This document shows, one piece after another, positions 1 through 9,094 of a stretch of DNA of 64,000 bases. Made by a program: the position numbers and the translations under genes. The stretch covers positions 8,858 through 72,857 of the forward strand of contig NZ_CAXBOD010000018.1 of the NCBI RefSeq assembly GCF_963977235.1, in the 5' to 3' direction. Positions within the stretch are counted from its first letter, which is position 1. Each line of letters starts with the position of its first letter. The notes below the pieces were generated by a model. It was not told where the DNA came from. It ran no database searches and saw only the letters and a program-made list of their open reading frames with translations. The DNA is from Albimonas sp963977235. Lineage in GTDB: Bacteria; Pseudomonadota; Alphaproteobacteria; Rhodobacterales; Rhodobacteraceae.

Positions 1-2
1 AC

Positions 3-536
3 GGCGTCATGCAGATCGACGCGGCCGACCTGACGCTGATGAAGACCAACAACATCCTCGAGGACGTGATGCTTCACGAGATGATGCACGCGCTCGGCTT
101 CGGCGGCTTCTACTGGAGCGCGAACGGGGTTCTGGCCTCGGCGGGGGAGTATATCGGGGCCTCGGGCCTCTCGGCCTACGAGATGGAATACGTTCCGGGC
201 GCAAGCTTCATCCCGCTGGAGGACACGGGCGGGAGCGGCACCGCCGGCTCGCACTGGGATCAGGAGTTCTTCGGCGACAATGCGGGCGGGTCGACCTATG
301 ACGAGGAGCTGATGACCGGCTTCATCGGGACCTCGTCGTTCCTCTCGCAGACCTCGATCTTCAGCCTGCAGGACATCGGCTACGCGCTGGGCGACACGGT
401 GGCGGCGCTCAACGCCGGGCCCCTCTACTATTACGAGCCGCCGGTGTCGGCGGTGCCGGTTCCCGCGGCGGGGGGGCTGTTGGCCTCGGCGCTGCTGGGG
501 CTGGGGGTCGTCAGGCGGCGGCGGCGCGCGGCCTGA
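3..536 (+). CDS. Leishmanolysin-like secreted zinc metalloprotease (5' partial, VPxPA-CTERM)
   Basis: The reading frame is open at the window edge, so the N-terminus is missing; the first visible ATG is at 9. The protein carries the zinc-binding motif HEMMHALGF (HExxHxxGF). About 60 residues later there is SHWD followed by ELMTG, which match the third zinc-ligand histidine and the Met-turn of leishmanolysin (M8) type metzincins. The C-terminus is VPVPAAGG, a short hydrophobic stretch and then RRRRR, which is the layout of the VPLPA-CTERM surface-sorting signals common in Rhodobacterales. The natural reading is an exported protease held at or processed near the envelope. The substrate is unknown. 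The family call rests on three spaced motifs; the missing N-terminus prevents a check of the signal peptide. Confidence 0.8.
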   Translation, partial: GVMQIDAADLTLMKTNNILEDVMLHEMMHALGFGGFYWSANGVLASAGEYIGASGLSAYEMEYVPGASFIPLEDTGGSGTAGSHWDQEFFGDNAGGSTYDEELMTGFIGTSSFLSQTSIFSLQDIGYALGDTVAALNAGPLYYYEPPVSAVPVPAAGGLLASALLGLGVVRRRRRAA

Positions 537-626
537 TCGCGGGGTCCGTGCGCGGGGCCGAGCCCGCGCGCAAGCCGGAACGACGGACAGCGGCCGCCCC
601 CGGGGGCGGCCGCTTCGCGTTCTGGG

Positions 627-2600
627 TCAAAGGGTGATGCGGTAGCGGGCGAACCCGTCCGCGCCCTCGCCGGCGGGCTCGATGCGCACGCCTTCGACTG
701 CGCCGGCGTAGTCGCGTCCGCCGGGGCCGGTGTCGAAGACCACCGTGGTTCCCGCCATCGGCGCGAAGGACCAGTTGGCGTCGGCCGAGGGGTTGATCGT
801 GCCCTGATCGACGATGTAGCGCACGATCACGTCGCGGTTGGTGTCGGGAGCGACGAACACGACCTTGTCTTCGGTCACGCCAGGGAAGTTGCCGCCGCCG
901 CCGGCGCGATAGTTGTTGGTGGCGATGACGAATCTGGCCTGCGGATCGATCGGGGCGCCCTCGAATTCAAGGTCGACGATGCGGCTGGCCTCTGGGCTGA
1001 CCACCGCCCCGTCGCGGTCGTATTTCGCCGGCTGCGAGAGGTCGATCCGGTAGCTGACCCCGTCAATCACGTCGAAGTTGTAGGAGGGGAAGCCCGGGTT
1101 GATCAGGGGCGCGTCGCTGGCCCCCGGCTCGACCTGGTTGAAGATGCCCGCCGACATCTCCAGCCACTCCTTCACGTCGGCGCCCGTGATCAGCATGGCG
1201 CGCGCGGTGTTGGGATAGAGGTAGAGGTCGGCGACGTTCTTGATGGCGATGGGGCCGGTCTTGACCTCGGTGTAGTACTCCGGCCCGCCGCGGCCGCCGG
1301 CCTTGAAGGGGGCGGCGGCGGAGAGGATCGGCAGGTCCGCATGCTCGGAGCCCGCCAGCATCTGCCCGATGTACCAGGTCTGGGCGTTCGAGACGATCTG
1401 GACCGAAGGATCGTCGGCCACCAGCGCGAAGTAGGAGTGCAGCGGCGCCGAGGTCTCGCCGACCGCGCGGCGCACGTAGGCGAGCGTCGCCTCGTGGTCG
1501 GCGCGCGCGGCCTCCTCGACGGCGGCGACGCTCTCGACCAGGGGGACGTTGTTGCGCTCGACCCGCTCGTAGATCGGGCGGGCCTCGGTCTGGGCCGAGA
1601 CCACGCGCCACTGGCCGCCCTCGCGCTCGATCATCAGGTCGATCAGGCCCATGTGGGAGCCCCAGAAGCCGGCCATCACCCCGGGCTTGCCCGCGATCGT
1701 GCCCTTGCCGACGTCGAGTCCCGCGACGCCCTCGTACTTGGGCCCGGGGAAGTCGAGGTGGCTGTGGCCGGTGACGATGGCGTCGATCCCCTCGACCGCG
1801 GCGAGCGGGATGGCCGCGTTCTCCATCATCGGCGCGTAGGCGTCCGAGCCGATGCCGGTGTGGGCGAGCGCGATCACCAGGTCGGCGCCTTCTTCGCGGA
1901 TCCGGGGGACCCAGGCGCGGGCGGCCTCGACGATGTCGCGGGTCTCGACGTTGCCCTCGAGGTGGCGCTTGTCCCAGGACATGATCTGGGGGGGCGTGAA
2001 GCCGATCAGGCCGAGCTTGAGCGCATGCGTTTCGCCGGCGCCGTCGGTGACCTGGGCGTCCACGATCACGTAGGGGGGCAGCCAGAGGTCGTCGGCGCGG
2101 GGCTGGGCGGCGAGCTGGCCGCGGGCGACGTTGGCGCACACGAACGGGAAGTTCGCGCCGGCCAGCACCTTGTCCATGAAGCTCAGGCCGTAGTTGAACT
2201 CATGGTTGCCCAGCGTCGAGCAGGCGTAGCCCAGCGTGTTCATCGCCGCGATCACGGGGTGGACGTCGCCCTCCTTCATGCCGCGTTCATAGGCGATGTA
2301 GTCGCCCATAGGATTGCCCTGCAGGAAGTCGCCGTTGTCGACGAGGATCGCGTTGGCGGCCTCGGCCCGGATCCCCTCGATCAGGGCGGCGGTGCGCGAG
2401 AGGCCCATCGAGTCGTTGGGCTTGTCGGCGTAGTAGTCGTAGGGGAACACGTGCACGTGCAGGTCGGTGGTCGACATCACCCGCAGGTGCGCCTGGCCGG
2501 CGGCGGCGCGGGCCGAGAACGGGTGCAGCGCGATCAGCGCGCCGGCGGCGGCGCCGGCCTGCAGCAGGCGGCGGCGGCCGAGATCGATGGGGCGGGGCAT
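627..2600 (-). CDS. cpdB: 2',3'-cyclic-nucleotide 2'-phosphodiesterase/3'-nucleotidase, Tat-exported
   Basis: The 657-residue protein begins with a twin-arginine leader (GRRRLLQAG, then a hydrophobic stretch ending ARAAA), so it should fold in the cytoplasm and be exported. The N-terminal metallophosphatase domain shows the metal-binding blocks TTDLHVHV, DNGDFLQG, GNHEFN, LAHTG and VTGHSH. The C-terminal half is the 5'-nucleotidase substrate-binding domain, with NNYRAGGGGNFPG and a late DQGTINPSADANW block. Length and order fit CpdB, which hydrolyses 2',3'-cyclic nucleotides and 3'-nucleotides in the periplasm for nucleoside and phosphate salvage. It is followed convergently by the protease gene and preceded by a 270-bp gap with hairpins. 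The exact nucleotide preference is inferred from family. Confidence 0.9.
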   Translation of the reverse strand: MPRPIDLGRRRLLQAGAAAGALIALHPFSARAAAGQAHLRVMSTTDLHVHVFPYDYYADKPNDSMGLSRTAALIEGIRAEAANAILVDNGDFLQGNPMGDYIAYERGMKEGDVHPVIAAMNTLGYACSTLGNHEFNYGLSFMDKVLAGANFPFVCANVARGQLAAQPRADDLWLPPYVIVDAQVTDGAGETHALKLGLIGFTPPQIMSWDKRHLEGNVETRDIVEAARAWVPRIREEGADLVIALAHTGIGSDAYAPMMENAAIPLAAVEGIDAIVTGHSHLDFPGPKYEGVAGLDVGKGTIAGKPGVMAGFWGSHMGLIDLMIEREGGQWRVVSAQTEARPIYERVERNNVPLVESVAAVEEAARADHEATLAYVRRAVGETSAPLHSYFALVADDPSVQIVSNAQTWYIGQMLAGSEHADLPILSAAAPFKAGGRGGPEYYTEVKTGPIAIKNVADLYLYPNTARAMLITGADVKEWLEMSAGIFNQVEPGASDAPLINPGFPSYNFDVIDGVSYRIDLSQPAKYDRDGAVVSPEASRIVDLEFEGAPIDPQARFVIATNNYRAGGGGNFPGVTEDKVVFVAPDTNRDVIVRYIVDQGTINPSADANWSFAPMAGTTVVFDTGPGGRDYAGAVEGVRIEPAGEGADGFARYRITL

Positions 2601-2654
2601 GGGGGGACACTCCCTGACGTTGGGGGGCGGGCGACGAGGCGCGCGCCGTGGTTT

Positions 2655-2718
2655 GCGGGCGCAATCATGCGCCCGCGGGCGCGGACCGTCATCCGCCGAT
2701 GTCGCAGGCGCATGACGG
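2655..2718. other. Two adjacent hairpins in the 2601-2871 gap
   Basis: The gap between the nucleotidase and the acyl-CoA dehydrogenase holds no gene. It has a perfect stem GCGGGCGCA/TGCGCCCGC (2655-2676, 4-nt loop) and a second stem CCGTCATCCGCC/GGCGCATGACGG (2686-2718, one mismatch). Both lie downstream of the minus-strand dehydrogenase and upstream of the minus-strand nucleotidase, so they may end the first transcript. No T-run follows, so a classical terminator is not shown. Confidence 0.45.
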
Positions 2719-2871
2719 GGCCGCGACGGTTCTGCGAAATGGTCCGCGGCGCGCGGCGACAGGAACCGCGCGCCGCGCGGAGACCCGGGCGCCGGTGAGC
2801 GGCGGCGCGCCGGGCCCCCTCGGGGCGTCGGCGCACCAGCCGCCGCCCCGGTTCGGCCTTCGTCCTCGGCG

Positions 2872-4023
2872 TCAGTTGCGCGGGTAGGCGCCCATCCGCT
2901 TGGCGATGATCTGCAGCATGACCTCGTCGGCCCCGCCGCCGATCGAGGTCAGGCGCAGGTCGCGGTAGCAGCGTGAGACGAAATTCTCCCACATGAAGCC
3001 CTGGCCGCCGAAATATTGCAGGCACGCGTCGGGGACCGCGCGCGCGAGCCGCCCCGCCTTCAGCTTGGCCATCGAGGCGAGGGTGGTGACGTCCTCTCCC
3101 TCCAGCATCAGCTCGAGCGCGCGCCAGGCCATGGCGCGCAGGGCCTCGACCTCGGTCTGCAGTTCGGCGAGCTTGAAATGGACCGACTGGTTGTCGAGCA
3201 CGGGCTTGCCGAAGACGCGACGCTCGGAGGTGTAGGCGATGGTGTCCTCGATGCACATCTCGAGGGTGCGGCACTTCACGAAGCAGGCCGAGAGGCGCTC
3301 CTCCTGGAACTGCTGCATCTGCATCTGGAAGCCGCGGCCTTCCTGGCCGATCAGATGGGACTTGGGGACCCGCACGCCGTCGAAGAAGATCTGGGCGGTG
3401 TCCGAGGCGCGCATCCCCAGCTTCTGCAGGGGTTTGGAGACCTCGATCCCGCTGGCGTCCATCGGCACCAGGATCAGCGACTTGTTGGAATGCTTCGACC
3501 CGTCGGAGGTGTTGGCGAGCAGGCACAGCCAGTCGGCCTGGGTGGCGTTGGTGATCCACATCTTGGTGCCGGTGATCACGTAGTCGCCGCCGTCGGCCAC
3601 CGCCTGGGTGGCGATCTGGGAGACGTCGGAGCCCGCCTGCGGCTCGCTGACCGCGATCGAGGCGACCATCTTGCCCTCGATCACCGGGCGCAGCCAGTTG
3701 CGGCGCAAGGCGTCGGAGCCGAAGCGCGCGACCGCGGGCGTGGCCATGTCGGTCTGCACCGAGACGCCCATGTTCACGCCGTTGCAGCGCGCGGCGCCCA
3801 GCGCCTCGAGGAAGCAGGCGTGGTAGGAATAATCGAGGCCCTGGCCGCCGAACGCCTCGGGCTTGTTGATGCCCAGCAGGCCCAGATCGCCAAGTTTTCC
3901 AAGGATTTCGTGGGCGGGCCAGACGCCGGCCTCCTCCCATTCGTCGGCGCGGGGGTTGACCTCGGTCTCGACGAATCTCGTCATCGTGTCGCGGATGGCG
4001 CGATGCTCTTCGGTCAGCCGCAT
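2872..4023 (-). CDS. Acyl-CoA dehydrogenase (AtuD/citronellyl-CoA dehydrogenase-like)
   Basis: A 383-residue flavoprotein with the usual three-part acyl-CoA dehydrogenase layout: N-terminal helical domain, middle beta-barrel with the AVSEPQAGSD flavin/substrate block, and C-terminal helical domain ending near GGGADEVMLQIIAKRMG. It oxidises an acyl-CoA to the 2-enoyl-CoA and passes electrons to ETF. The N-terminal pattern (DEWEEAGVWPAHEILGKLGD, then FGGQGLDYSY) looks closest to the AtuD-type subfamily that acts on branched or terpenoid acyl-CoAs, but this is from memory of the family and is a weak substrate call. It lies downstream of, and in the same direction as, a TetR regulator, 156 bp away, which suggests co-regulation. 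Confidence 0.85.
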   Translation of the reverse strand: MRLTEEHRAIRDTMTRFVETEVNPRADEWEEAGVWPAHEILGKLGDLGLLGINKPEAFGGQGLDYSYHACFLEALGAARCNGVNMGVSVQTDMATPAVARFGSDALRRNWLRPVIEGKMVASIAVSEPQAGSDVSQIATQAVADGGDYVITGTKMWITNATQADWLCLLANTSDGSKHSNKSLILVPMDASGIEVSKPLQKLGMRASDTAQIFFDGVRVPKSHLIGQEGRGFQMQMQQFQEERLSACFVKCRTLEMCIEDTIAYTSERRVFGKPVLDNQSVHFKLAELQTEVEALRAMAWRALELMLEGEDVTTLASMAKLKAGRLARAVPDACLQYFGGQGFMWENFVSRCYRDLRLTSIGGGADEVMLQIIAKRMGAYPRN

Positions 4024-4179
4024 GGGCCGATTCCTCCCCGGATGATCCTTGTTGGCCGTCTGGTTCAGCCCGGCGTTGCGGGCGGTGCGGCCCGTTTAAC
4101 TAACTCCTTAACTAACCGACGGGCAAGCGGAGTCCGCCGGCCGGCGGCCGGTTGCGCGGGGAGGGCGGGCAGGGGGCGG

Positions 4180-4905
4180 TCAGGCCTGGCGGGCGAGGGC
4201 GCCTTCCAGGCGCGCGGCCGCCTGTTCCAGCCGCGCGGCGGCCTCGCGCAGGGCGGCGGCGTCGTCGTCGCCGGCCTCGCGCGCGGCGGGCGCGCGGCCG
4301 AGGCCCGCCAGGAACGCGTCGACCACCGGGCCGGCGGTGGCCGCGGGGATCTCGGCGACCGGCACGCCCTTGGTCAGCGCCGCCCGGCAGGCGTAGCCGA
4401 GCCCGCCGTAGAACATCGCCCGCATCATCGAGGGGGCGAGATCCTCGCGCAGCTCGCCCGACGTCGCCCCCTCGCGCGCCACGTGGTCGAAGACCTCGGT
4501 GTAGCCGTGATGCATCCGGTAGGCGTCCGAGGAGCGGTATTCCTCGATGAAACCGATCTGGTAGGTCAGGCGGGCGAAGATCTTCCAGGCGGGGGCCACC
4601 GCCGACAGCCAGTGCTCGGCCAGGAAGGCCAGCCGGGGCTGGGCGCCTGCAAGCCGGGCGACCCCGGCCTGCGCCTCGCGCGTGAGGCGGGCGTAGAAGC
4701 GGCGCTGCACGGCGTCGAACAGCGCGTCCTTGCCGCGGAAATACAGGTAGACGGTCCCCTCGGCCACGCCGGCGGCGCGGGCGATGTCGGCGACCCGCGC
4801 ATTCTCGAACCCGTGGATCGAGAAGGCGTCGAGGGCGGCGTCCACGATCTGGCGCTCCATCTCCTCGACCCGCTGGCGGCGGGTGCTCTGGGGTCGTCTG
4901 GTCAC
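4180..4905 (-). CDS. TetR/AcrR family transcriptional regulator
   Basis: The N-terminal helix-turn-helix reads ILxAALDAF-type helix 1, then ARVADIARAAGVAEGTVYLYFRGKDALF, the diagnostic TetR DNA-binding block. The C-terminal two thirds is the variable ligand domain. I chose the GTG at 4905 (VTRRPQSTRRQ). The frame stays open to an ATG at 5031, but the extra 42 residues are low-complexity and would span a perfect DNA palindrome at 4956-4970 that looks like this regulator's own operator. The neighbouring acyl-CoA dehydrogenase and divergent HAAT transporter suggest that it senses an acyl-CoA or the transported substrate; that is inference. The Pro/Arg/Ala-rich tail after about residue 200 is variable sequence. 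Confidence 0.85.
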   Translation of the reverse strand: MTRRPQSTRRQRVEEMERQIVDAALDAFSIHGFENARVADIARAAGVAEGTVYLYFRGKDALFDAVQRRFYARLTREAQAGVARLAGAQPRLAFLAEHWLSAVAPAWKIFARLTYQIGFIEEYRSSDAYRMHHGYTEVFDHVAREGATSGELREDLAPSMMRAMFYGGLGYACRAALTKGVPVAEIPAATAGPVVDAFLAGLGRAPAAREAGDDDAAALREAAARLEQAAARLEGALARQA

Positions 4906-4955
4906 GCAGGGCTCCGGGCGGTCGGCGGGCAGGGGGGCGAAAGGCGCGGGCGGGG

Positions 4956-4970
4956 ATGAGTCCGACTCAT
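4956..4970. promoter_or_regulatory. Perfect 15-bp palindrome, probable TetR operator
   Basis: ATGAGTC-C-GACTCAT is a perfect inverted repeat 50 bp upstream of the chosen tetR start. A looser TGAG/CTCA pair follows at about 4977-4990. Position and symmetry suit TetR autoregulation and control of the divergent transporter; binding is not shown. Confidence 0.6.
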
Positions 4971-5038
4971 GATTCTTGAGATGCGACTCAGTTCGCCCAT
5001 GAGTTGACCTCAGGTCGGCGACCGGGCGCAAGGCCGAG

Positions 5039-5079
5039 TGCGGCGCCGAAAAGTAATTGCTGCGGCGCCAAAAAGAATT
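5039..5079. repeat. Imperfect tandem direct repeat (22-bp period) in the tetR-liv gap
   Basis: TGCGGCGCCGAAAAGTAATT at 5039-5058 recurs as TGCGGCGCCAAAAAGAATT at 5061-5079. The repeat lies in the divergent control region, is unusually A-rich for this genome, and spaces like sites on one DNA face. It could be a paired activator or repressor site. Confidence 0.5.
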
Positions 5080-5200
5080 CGGAAGCCCATCAACTTCAAT
5101 CTGTTGAACGAGTGGTCAGCAAGCCTGACATTTTCATGAAGCCCCTGTGAAACCGCTGGAATCGCCGGTTATTCAGGCGCTTGATATGCGTCGGCAAATC

Positions 5201-5225
5201 TGTTGGACTGCTGGGAAGTCCAACA
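5201..5225. promoter_or_regulatory. Inverted repeat upstream of the liv operon
   Basis: TGTTGGACT and AGTCCAACA form a perfect 9-bp inverted repeat with a 7-nt spacer, 35 bp before the ATG of the small ORF at 5260. It could be a DNA operator or a 5' UTR hairpin. The remaining 4906-5372 gap also has a minor TTCAA/TTGAA repeat at 5095-5108. Confidence 0.5.
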
Positions 5226-5259
5226 AGATCGCGCAACCACGCGACGTCAGGGAGGAGAC

Positions 5260-5376
5260 ATGAACGGCATGACCGCCTCGGGCGGACGGATCTCGGCTGC
5301 GCCGGGCATCCGGTCCATACCTCTATTCAACGCCAGCGTGCGCGCGCCGGCCCATCTTTACGGAGGGGCTCGATGA
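5260..5376 (+). CDS. Small 38-residue ORF translationally coupled to livG
   Basis: An ATG at 5260 lies just after a strong ribosome-binding site (GGGAGGAGA). It opens a 38-codon frame that starts MNGMTASGGRISAAPG and ends HLYGGAR. Its TGA (5374-5376) overlaps the livG ATG in the ATGA configuration typical of translational coupling. There is no membrane segment and no run of Leu, Ile or Val codons, so an amino-acid attenuator peptide is not indicated. It may be a small protein, a coupling leader, or the remnant of a larger gene once at the head of the operon. I do not recognise the peptide. Confidence 0.45.
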   Translation: MNGMTASGGRISAAPGIRSIPLFNASVRAPAHLYGGAR

Positions 5377-6169
5377 ACGCGCCCATGCGGCCCGCCGCGG
5401 CCGGCGCCACGCCGGTGATCGCGGTCGAGAACGTGACCGTCCGCTTCGGCGGCATCGTGGCGCTGGACGGGATCGAGTTCGATATCCACGAGGGCGAGAT
5501 CCTGGGCCTGATCGGGCCCAACGGCGCCGGCAAGACCACGCTCTTCAACTGCCTCAGCCGGCTCTACACGCCCAACGACGGCGACATCCGCTACAAGGGG
5601 ACCACGATCCTGGGCCAGCCCGCCCACAAGATCGCGGGGCTCGGCATCGGGCGCACCTTCCAGAACGTGGCGAGCTTCTCGAACCTGAGCGTGCGCGACA
5701 ACATCCGCGTCGGCGCGCACTCGGCCTCGAAGTCGGACCCGGTCTCGGACTCGCTGCGTCTGCCCTGGGTGCGCAAGGGCGAGCGCGACATCGACGTCCG
5801 CGTGCAGGAGCTGATCGACTGGCTGGAGCTGAACGAGGTCGCGGACCTGCCGGTCGCGGGCCTGCCGTTCGGCACCCAGAAGCGGGTCGAGATGGCCCGC
5901 GCCATGGCGACCGAGCCCAAGCTGCTGCTGCTCGACGAGCCTGCGGGCGGCCTCAACCACGACGAGGTCGAGGAACTGGGCAAGCTGATCCGCATGGTGC
6001 GCGACGAGCGGGGCGTCACCGTCCTGCTGGTGGAGCATCACATGGCGCTGGTGATGTCGGTCTCGGACCGGGTGGTGGTGCTGAACTTCGGCCGCAAGAT
6101 CGCCGAGGGCACCCCCGAGGAGGTCCAGAAGAACCCCGAAGTGATCGCAGCCTACCTGGGAGGCGACGA

Positions 6170-6173
<4 letters not shown>
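5373..6173 (+). CDS. livG: HAAT-type ABC transporter ATPase LivG
   Basis: A 266-residue ABC ATPase with Walker A GPNGAGKTT, Q-loop region after IGRTFQNV, a degenerate signature LPFGTQKRVEMARAMA and Walker B LLLLDEPAGG. The C-terminus GTPEEVQKNPEVIAAYLGG is characteristic of LivG/BraF. With LivF it powers uptake of branched-chain amino acids or related small substrates. The start at 5373 is preceded by GGAGGGG at a good distance; a longer frame from 5181 has no family resemblance before this point. The gene heads a tight livGFHM cluster and overlaps livF by 4 bp. Confidence 0.93.
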
Positions 6174-6883
<710 letters not shown>

Positions 6884-6886
6884 GCG

Positions 6887-7765
6887 ATGGAACTGTTCCT
6901 TCAACAGGTTGTCGCGGGCGTCGCCACGGGGGCGATCTATGCCTGCGTGGCCCTGGCGGTCGTGATGATCTACCAGGCGATCCACCACCTGAACTTCGCC
7001 CAGGGCGAGATGGCGATGTTCTCGACCTACATCGCCTGGCAGCTGCTGCAGTGGGGCCTGCCCTATTTCGTGGTGTTCCCGCTGGTGATCCTGATCAGCT
7101 TCGTGGGCGGCTTCGCCATCGAGCGGATCGTGTTCAAGCCGATCGAGAACGCGCCGGTGCTGAGCCACATCGTGATCTTCATCGCGCTGTTCGCGATCTT
7201 CAACAGCTTCGCCGGCTTCATCTGGGACTTCACCATCAAGGCCGTGCCCTCGCCCTTCGGGGACGGGCCGCTGTGGGAAGGCGCGATGATCGGCAAGCAC
7301 CAGGCGGGCATGATCGGCGTGACGCTCGTCGTCCTGCTGCTGCTGTGGAGCTTCTTCACCTTCACCCGCGTCGGCCTCGCCATGCGGGCGGCGGCGGCGA
7401 ACCCCGAGAGCGCGCGGCTGGTGGGCATTCGCGTGTCGATGATGACGGCGCTCGGCTGGGGCATGGCCTCGGCCATCGGCGCGGTCGCGGGCATGCTGAT
7501 CGCCCCGGTGGTGTTCCTCGAGCCGAACATGATGCTCTCGATCCTGCTCTACGGGTTCGCGGGCGCGGTTCTGGGCGGGCTGACCAGCCCGCTGGGCGCG
7601 GTGATCGGCGGCTTCATCGTCGGCGTCGTCGAGAACCTGGCCGGCACCTACATCCCCGTCATCGGCGGGGAACTGAAACTGCCCATCGCGCTGTTCCTGA
7701 TCGTCGCGGTGCTGCTGGTGAAACCCGCGGGCCTGCTGGGCCGCCGCGTGGTGCAGAGGGTCTGA
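6887..7765 (+). CDS. livH: HAAT-type ABC transporter permease LivH
   Basis: A 292-residue inner-membrane protein with about eight hydrophobic segments. It begins QQVVAGVATGAIYACVALA and contains HHLNFAQGEMAMF, the conserved LivH block, plus the EAA-like cytoplasmic loop GLAMRAAAANPESARLVGI that contacts the ATPases. It forms the translocation pore with LivM. It lies 3 bp after livF and 1 bp before livM. Confidence 0.93.
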   Translation: MELFLQQVVAGVATGAIYACVALAVVMIYQAIHHLNFAQGEMAMFSTYIAWQLLQWGLPYFVVFPLVILISFVGGFAIERIVFKPIENAPVLSHIVIFIALFAIFNSFAGFIWDFTIKAVPSPFGDGPLWEGAMIGKHQAGMIGVTLVVLLLLWSFFTFTRVGLAMRAAAANPESARLVGIRVSMMTALGWGMASAIGAVAGMLIAPVVFLEPNMMLSILLYGFAGAVLGGLTSPLGAVIGGFIVGVVENLAGTYIPVIGGELKLPIALFLIVAVLLVKPAGLLGRRVVQRV

Positions 7766-7766
7766 C

Positions 7767-8810
7767 ATGGCGATGAGCGACGACACCATGGGCGGCGCGG
7801 CCGCCGGACCCAAGAAGGCGGCTCCCGTCCCCAAGGGACGGGCCGCCGCGGCGGGGGGGCGGTCCACCCTCGGTCAGGCCGTGTTCCTGATCGTGCTGAT
7901 CGGGGCGATCCTGCTGCCGTTCTTCTCGAAGAACTTCTTCGTGTTCCAGATGACGATGCTGATGGTCTACGCCATCGCCATCCTGGGCCTGAACCTGCTG
8001 ACGGGCATCAACGGCCAGTTCTCGCTGGGCCACGGCGCCTTCTATGCGGTCGGCGCCTACACGGCGGCGATCATGATGGAGAACATGGGGATCGGCTACG
8101 TCTGGACGCTGCCGGTGGCGGGCATCCTGTGCTTCGTGGTCGGCTTCCTGTTCGGCCTGCCGGCGCTGAGGCTCGAGGGCATATACCTCGCGCTCGCCAC
8201 CTTCGCGCTGGCGGTGGCGACGCCCCAGTTCATCAAGCTCAGCCCGTTCGAGCACTGGACGGGCGGCGTGCAGGGCATCGTGATCATCAAGCCGGACGCG
8301 CCCTTCGGGCTGGACGCGGTGATCAACGCCGACCAGTGGCTCTACTTCTTCACCCTGGTGGTGGGGCTGTTCCTCTACTGGCTGGCGCGCAACCTGGTGC
8401 GCTCGCGCACCGGGCGGGCGCTGATGGCGATCCGCGACAACCCGATCGCGGCCCGCTCGATGGGGGTGAACACCTCGGTCTACAAGGCGACCGCCTTCGG
8501 GATCTCGGCCATGTTCACCGGCATCGCGGGGTGCCTGGGCGCCATCGTGATCCAGTTCGTGGCGCCCGACAGCTTTACCTTCGCGCTGTCGGTGCTGATC
8601 CTGGTGGGCCTGGTGATCGGCGGCGTGGGCTGGCTGCCCGGCGCGCTGATCGGCGCGGCCTTCGTGGTCTTCATCCCCAACGTGGCCGAGGAGATCTCGA
8701 AGGGCCTCGCGGGGGCCTTCTACGGCTTCTTCCTGATCGCGGTGATCTACCTGGCGCCCCAGGGCGCGGGCGGCCTGCTGCGCGCGCTGGCCCAGAAGGT
8801 CGGCCGCTGA
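7767..8810 (+). CDS. livM: HAAT-type ABC transporter permease LivM
   Basis: A 347-residue permease with a hydrophilic N-terminal leader of about 30 residues rich in Lys, Ala and Gly. Multiple membrane segments follow, with the LivM signature LNLLTGINGQFSLGHGAFYAVGAY and the cytoplasmic loop GRALMAIRDNPIAARSMGVN. A second in-frame ATG at 7773 is also possible as start. It completes the core importer. The binding-protein genes start 285 bp downstream, beyond a GC-rich hairpin. Confidence 0.93.
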   Translation: MAMSDDTMGGAAAGPKKAAPVPKGRAAAAGGRSTLGQAVFLIVLIGAILLPFFSKNFFVFQMTMLMVYAIAILGLNLLTGINGQFSLGHGAFYAVGAYTAAIMMENMGIGYVWTLPVAGILCFVVGFLFGLPALRLEGIYLALATFALAVATPQFIKLSPFEHWTGGVQGIVIIKPDAPFGLDAVINADQWLYFFTLVVGLFLYWLARNLVRSRTGRALMAIRDNPIAARSMGVNTSVYKATAFGISAMFTGIAGCLGAIVIQFVAPDSFTFALSVLILVGLVIGGVGWLPGALIGAAFVVFIPNVAEEISKGLAGAFYGFFLIAVIYLAPQGAGGLLRALAQKVGR

Positions 8811-8825
8811 AGCCGTGAGCGATCC

Positions 8826-8852
8826 GGGGGGCCGCGCGCGCCGCGGCCCCCC
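8826..8852. terminator. GC hairpin after livM
   Basis: GGGGGGCCGCG and CGCGGCCCCCC form a perfect 11-bp stem with a 5-nt loop just after livM. No T-run follows, so it may instead protect the mRNA end or lower read-through into the binding-protein genes. The rest of the 8811-9094 gap is GC-rich with no gene. Confidence 0.45.
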
Positions 8853-9094
8853 GCCGGACCCGCGCCGAAGGGAGATCGGGCGGGGCCGGACCCGGGGGCG
8901 AGCCCCCCGACCATCCGGGCCGAGGGCGGGAGGGAGAGCCCCCCGCGGCCCCGGGGCGAAGCGGAGCGGCTCCGACAGAAGGGCCGCGGCGCACAGGGAG
9001 CGCCCCTCGCCGGACCGCCGATCCAGGCGGTCCCAACGGCCTCGCCAGAAGGGCCGTCGTCGTTATCAGCCCCCCTTAGGGAGACCCGTTCTCA

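Noticed and set aside
2686..2730. Possible Pho box upstream of the nucleotidase
   Set aside because: One half-site (CCGTCAT) is close to the consensus, but the second differs at three of seven positions, and the sequence is equally explained by a hairpin.
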